Below are positions 6,756-8,956 of a DNA stretch of 8,956 nucleotides, one piece after another. The position numbers were made by a program, and so were the translations under genes. Below the pieces are notes generated by a model. The model made no database searches. It worked only from the letters and a program-made list of their open reading frames with translations, and was not told the DNA's origin. Each line of letters starts with the position of its first letter. The first letter of the stretch is position 1. Origin of the DNA: Spirochaetae bacterium HGW-Spirochaetae-7 (lineage in GTDB: Bacteria > Spirochaetota > Spirochaetia > Treponematales > UBA12059); the NCBI GenBank assembly GCA_002839245.1, contig PGXR01000047.1, forward strand, positions 1 to 8,956. Reading direction: 5' to 3'.

Positions 6756-6784
6756 AGTATCGATCTCAACTCGCGCTTTGTCAA
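6756..6784 (-). promoter_or_regulatory. Sigma-70-type promoter of the D-A-B-C importer operon
   Basis: On the minus strand a perfect -35 box TTGACA (6784-6779) is followed by a 17-base spacer and the -10 box GATACT (6761-6756, four of six to consensus). It lies about 20 bp downstream of the terminator of the preceding operon and reads into the binding-protein gene, leaving a leader of about 150 bases. The 8-bp palindrome CTGATCAG (6750-6757) overlaps the edge of the -10 box, and a 17-bp palindrome covers the predicted start point, so repression is plausible. Confidence 0.6.
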
Positions 6785-6791
6785 ACCAATC

Positions 6792-6801
6792 CTCGATCGA
6801 G
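6792..6801. repeat. 10-bp perfect palindrome upstream of the -35 box
   Basis: CTCGATCGAG is a perfect 10-bp palindrome in the short gap between the terminator (to 6805) and the -35 box (6784). It could be a regulator site, but a 10-bp palindrome can also occur by chance. Confidence 0.25.
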
Positions 6802-6804
6802 CCT

Positions 6805-6835
6805 AAAAATGGCGCGCTCCCCAAGGAGCGCGCCA
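6805..6835 (-). terminator. Intrinsic terminator of the upstream B-C-D importer operon
   Basis: A perfect 11-bp stem, TGGCGCGCTCC (6810-6820) and GGAGCGCGCCA (6825-6835), closes a 4-base loop. On the minus strand the stem is followed directly by TTTTT (6809-6805). It lies 22 bases after the stop codon of the binding lipoprotein gene. This is a textbook Rho-independent terminator and separates the two importer operons. Confidence 0.92.
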
Positions 6836-6857
6836 GCCATCGTTCTTTTACCTGGAA

Positions 6858-7895
6858 TCAGTTCCCGACCCTGATCCTGCGCCAGACGTCGTTGTACAGC
6901 TTGAGAGTCTCCTGGCCGAGGTCTTCCTTGAATTCGCTGTTGGCAAGATCCTCGAAACGGTAGTTGGGCGCCACCTTCATGAGCGCGCGGGCCGGCACGT
7001 TCGGCGACGGTATCATCAGGTAGTCGGCGATGCGCGCGGCGATCTCCGGCCTGAGAATCCAGTCGATGAACTTGTAGGCCTGCTCGGCGTGCTTCGCTCC
7101 CTTGAGTATGCAGAGGTTGTCCATGTACATCGGCGTGCCTTCTTTCGGGAAGAAGAAGTCGACGTCGCCGCGCTTGTCCTCCGGATACTCAAGAAAGACG
7201 TTCTCGGCGTAGCCCTGCACCACCCAGAACTCGCCGGACGCGAAGCTCTTTGCAAAGGCCTCAGCGTCGAACTTGACCAGGTTGGGCTTCCAGCGCTCGA
7301 CGACCAGGCGGGCCTCTTCGAGGTGGGCCGGATCCGGGTCGTTGACGGAATAGCCGAGGTATTTCAGCGCGGCGCCGAGCACTTCGCGCATGTCGTCGAG
7401 CATCGTCATGCGGCCCGCGATGTCAGCCTTCTCGAAAATGTTCCAGCTGTGCTCGTAGCCCGAGACCTTGGTCCTGTTGACCGCGACGCCCGCAGCGCCC
7501 ATCATGTACGGAACGCTGTGCGTGTTGCCGACGTCGAAGCCGATGCGGGCTATGGCGGCTGGGTCGATGTTCCCGAAATTCTTCAGCTTCGACTTGTCTA
7601 TCGGCTCAAGGAGGCCCTCGGCGATCATGATCGACACGTAGTCGCCCGAGGGTACGACCAGGTCGTAACCCGCCCCGCCGGCCCCGCCCGCGACAATCTT
7701 GTTGTACATTTCCTCGTTGGAGGCGTACGAGTCGACCACGACCTTGATGCCGGTTTCCTTCGTGAAGTCAGTTATGACGTCGTCGGGAATGTAATAGATC
7801 CAGTTGAACAGGTACAGCTTCTGCCCGCCTCCGCACGACGTCATGACGGCGAGGGCCAGGGCGGCCAGAGCCAGGAGGATCGTTCGCTTCTTCAT
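6858..7895 (-). CDS. potD: Spermidine/putrescine-type binding lipoprotein, PotD-like
   Basis: This is the ligand-capture subunit of the second importer (345 aa). The N terminus is a lipoprotein signal: 'KKR', a hydrophobic core 'ILLALAALALAV', and lipobox 'MTSC' with Cys21, so it should be lipid-anchored outside the inner membrane. The mature part follows E. coli PotD closely from memory: 'LYLFNWIYYIP' (Trp32, Tyr35), 'FTKETGIKVVVDSYASNEEMY', 'YDLVVPS' (Ser83), 'EPIDKSKLKNFGNIDP', 'DDMREV' (Asp168, Glu171) and 'YMDNL' (Asp259). Acidic residues known to hold the amines in PotD are thus kept. Changes include Tyr34 for the Glu of 'NWTEY', Asp85 for a Tyr, and 'VVQGYA' where PotD has a Trp, so specificity may be shifted. 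The frame is open upstream to about 8585 but overlaps the permease gene. The ATG at 7895 has an AAGGAG site and a signal peptide. Confidence 0.95.
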   Translation of the reverse strand: MKKRTILLALAALALAVMTSCGGGQKLYLFNWIYYIPDDVITDFTKETGIKVVVDSYASNEEMYNKIVAGGAGGAGYDLVVPSGDYVSIMIAEGLLEPIDKSKLKNFGNIDPAAIARIGFDVGNTHSVPYMMGAAGVAVNRTKVSGYEHSWNIFEKADIAGRMTMLDDMREVLGAALKYLGYSVNDPDPAHLEEARLVVERWKPNLVKFDAEAFAKSFASGEFWVVQGYAENVFLEYPEDKRGDVDFFFPKEGTPMYMDNLCILKGAKHAEQAYKFIDWILRPEIAARIADYLMIPSPNVPARALMKVAPNYRFEDLANSEFKEDLGQETLKLYNDVWRRIRVGN

Positions 7896-7904
7896 CGTAA
7901 TGCT

Positions 7905-7910
7905 CTCCTT
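7905..7910 (-). promoter_or_regulatory. Ribosome binding site that sets the start of the binding lipoprotein
   Basis: On the minus strand AAGGAG lies 9 bases before the ATG at 7895, in the 23-base gap after the permease stop codon. It selects the start that gives a lipoprotein signal, and excludes the longer reading that runs through the permease gene. Confidence 0.8.
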
Positions 7911-7918
7911 CCGCGGAC

Positions 7919-8698
7919 TTACTTTGCCGCGATGTACTTGAGAAAATTCCTCGTAGACCAGGTCAGTACGACGGTGCCCAGGATCATCACCACCGACAGG
8001 GCGTTGATCACCGGCGACACGCCGAAGCGTATCGCCGAGTAGACGTACAGGGGCAGGGTCGTCGCGCCCGGCCCGGTGACGAAGAACGTGATCACGAAAT
8101 CCTCGAGCGACAAGGTCACCGCCGTCAGGAAGCCCGAGACGATGCCCGGCATCGATATGGGGAGTATGACCCGCAGGAGGGTCTGCGTCTCGCTGGCGCC
8201 AAGGTCGCGGGCCGCCTCGATGATGGAGATATCGAACTCCTCGAGCCGGGCCAGAACGAGCAGGAAGACGAACGGCAGGTTGAACGATACGTGCGCCACG
8301 AACACCGTAAAGAGGCTCAGTCGCAGGCCTATGCCCGCGAAGAATATCAGCAGGGATACTCCGATTATTATCTCGGGAAGTATCATCGGCAGGAAGGTGA
8401 TGGTCCGCAGGTATTTCCGCAGGCGGAACTTGTACCAGTTGACCGCGACCGCGCCGAGCGTGCCTATGACGGTCGCGACGAGCGCAGACGACAGGGCGAC
8501 GATGGCGCTGTTGCCGAAGGCGTGCCACAGCTGGGGAGAACCGGTGAACAGCTTTACGTACCACCTGACGGAGAAGCCGGTCCAAGAACCCGACTTGGAC
8601 TCGTTGAACGAGTAGAGCACCAGCACGAACAGCGGCAGGCTCAGGAAGAAGATGGTCGTGAAAAAGACGGACCTGGAGAACGACGGCCGCCTTTTCAT
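7919..8698 (-). CDS. potC: ABC transporter permease, PotC-like (second importer)
   Basis: This is an inner-membrane channel subunit (259 aa, typical for PotC). It starts with a basic 'KRRPSFSR' and a first helix near residues 11-30, then 'FNESKSGSWTGFSVRWYVKLF', the periplasmic segment usual for PotC. Further hydrophobic segments lie near 62-86, 98-121, 129-150, 185-206 and 229-248. The EAA loop is 'EAARDLGASETQTLLRVILP' (161-180) with Gly167. The 'SLEDFVITFFVTGPGATTLPLYVY' region (split here only as family hallmark, about 197-220) is a strong PotC signature. The start codon overlaps the preceding permease stop as ATGA, with GGGGAG upstream, so the two are probably translationally coupled. 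The binding lipoprotein gene follows after 23 bases. It is only a distant paralogue of the PotC at 2600-3454, not a recent copy. Confidence 0.95.
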   Translation of the reverse strand: MKRRPSFSRSVFFTTIFFLSLPLFVLVLYSFNESKSGSWTGFSVRWYVKLFTGSPQLWHAFGNSAIVALSSALVATVIGTLGAVAVNWYKFRLRKYLRTITFLPMILPEIIIGVSLLIFFAGIGLRLSLFTVFVAHVSFNLPFVFLLVLARLEEFDISIIEAARDLGASETQTLLRVILPISMPGIVSGFLTAVTLSLEDFVITFFVTGPGATTLPLYVYSAIRFGVSPVINALSVVMILGTVVLTWSTRNFLKYIAAK

Positions 8699-8956
8699 CG
8701 CGAGCTCCCCGCCGGCGCCGGCTCGGCCACGGCCTGCTCCTTGTCGCCCGAGCCGCCGAGAACCGAGTTGCCGTTGGCCCGCAGCAGGAGCATGACGCCT
8801 ATAGTCGTCACCAGCGTGATGACCAGCGATATGGCCGATGCCAGGGGCCAGTCGCGGCTCTTCGTCAGCTCGTCGGCGATGAGGTTGCCCAGCATGTACG
8901 ACTCTGTGCCGCCGACCAGGAGCGGCACGGCGTAGGCGCGGTCCGCGGGCACAAGG
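8695..8956 (-). CDS. potB: ABC transporter permease, PotB-like, C-terminal end (5' truncated)
   Basis: The frame runs off the right edge of the window; about 86 residues remain. The visible start is not the real one: the GTG near 8952 is an internal Val codon. 'GGTESYMLGNLIADELTKSRDWPLASAIS' region (described by its key parts 'MLGNLI' and 'RDWPLASA') matches the PotB segment before the last helix, and 'LVITLVTTIGVMLLL' is that last membrane helix. After it comes an unusually long hydrophilic tail of about 25 residues rich in Gly, Ala, Pro and Glu. The stop overlaps the PotC-like start as ATGA. The matching ATPase gene, if present, should lie further upstream outside the window. Confidence 0.9.
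   Translation of the reverse strand, partial: LVPADRAYAVPLLVGGTESYMLGNLIADELTKSRDWPLASAISLVITLVTTIGVMLLLRANGNSVLGGSGDKEQAVAEPAPAGSSR

Noticed and set aside
6600..6857. A mobile-element junction or attachment site between the two importer loci
   Set aside because: No direct repeats, terminal inverted repeats of insertion-sequence type, transposase remnant or tRNA end are visible; the repeats present are explained by a terminator and promoter sites.
6778..6963. Small plus-strand frame across the terminator
   Set aside because: It reads through the perfect terminator hairpin and into the antisense of the binding lipoprotein gene; no ribosome site or domain is visible.
7089..8042. Long plus-strand open frame (317 codons) opposite the binding lipoprotein and permease genes
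   Set aside because: It is opposite strongly supported genes, has no recognisable domain, and is the kind of mirror frame that GC-rich third positions create.
7896..8585. N-terminal extension of the binding lipoprotein frame to a start near 8585
   Set aside because: It runs antisense-free but out of frame through the well-supported PotC-like gene, giving an Arg-rich sequence without any domain. The ATG at 7895 gives a lipoprotein signal and has an AAGGAG site.

Overview
The window is ordinary bacterial chromosome with dense coding, moderately high GC by eye and ATG starts preceded by purine-rich Shine-Dalgarno sites. A member of the Spirochaetota is my best guess. One clue is the 'FANGTKD' sequence straight after the signal peptide of one binding protein, a style common in spirochaete solute-binding proteins. 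The other is the spirochaete-like MCP hairpin 'AMNAAIEAAHAG'. Both are weak indicators and a 16S or protein search would be needed to settle it.

Layout. The left part (1-2595) is on the plus strand: the 3' end of a methyl-accepting chemotaxis protein gene, then a 658-residue exported protein of unknown function with a long acidic linker. The remainder (2600-8956) is on the minus strand and holds two adjacent polyamine-type (PotABCD-like) ABC importer loci. Read in the direction of transcription, from right to left, they are: the C-terminal end of a PotB-like permease, a PotC-like permease and a PotD-like lipoprotein, closed by a strong intrinsic terminator; then a promoter region; then a complete D-A-B-C operon (binding protein, ATPase, two permeases). 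The second operon ends 4 bp from the stop codon of the convergent 658-residue gene, with no terminator visible between them.

How the parts work together. In each importer the binding protein captures a ligand outside the inner membrane. The PotB/PotC heterodimer forms the channel, and the PotA dimer powers it from the cytoplasm. The second locus has no ATPase within the window, so it probably lies upstream of 8956, or PotA is shared. The two binding proteins differ: one is a lipoprotein that keeps the acidic residues expected of a polyamine site; the other has a cleavable signal peptide and basic residues at that place. The two systems therefore probably take different ligands.

The most informative non-coding stretch is 6600-6857, which carries a terminator, a good sigma-70-type promoter and a 17-bp palindrome at the predicted transcription start. 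I found no mobile element, CRISPR array, tRNA, rRNA or convincing new defence or metabolic system.
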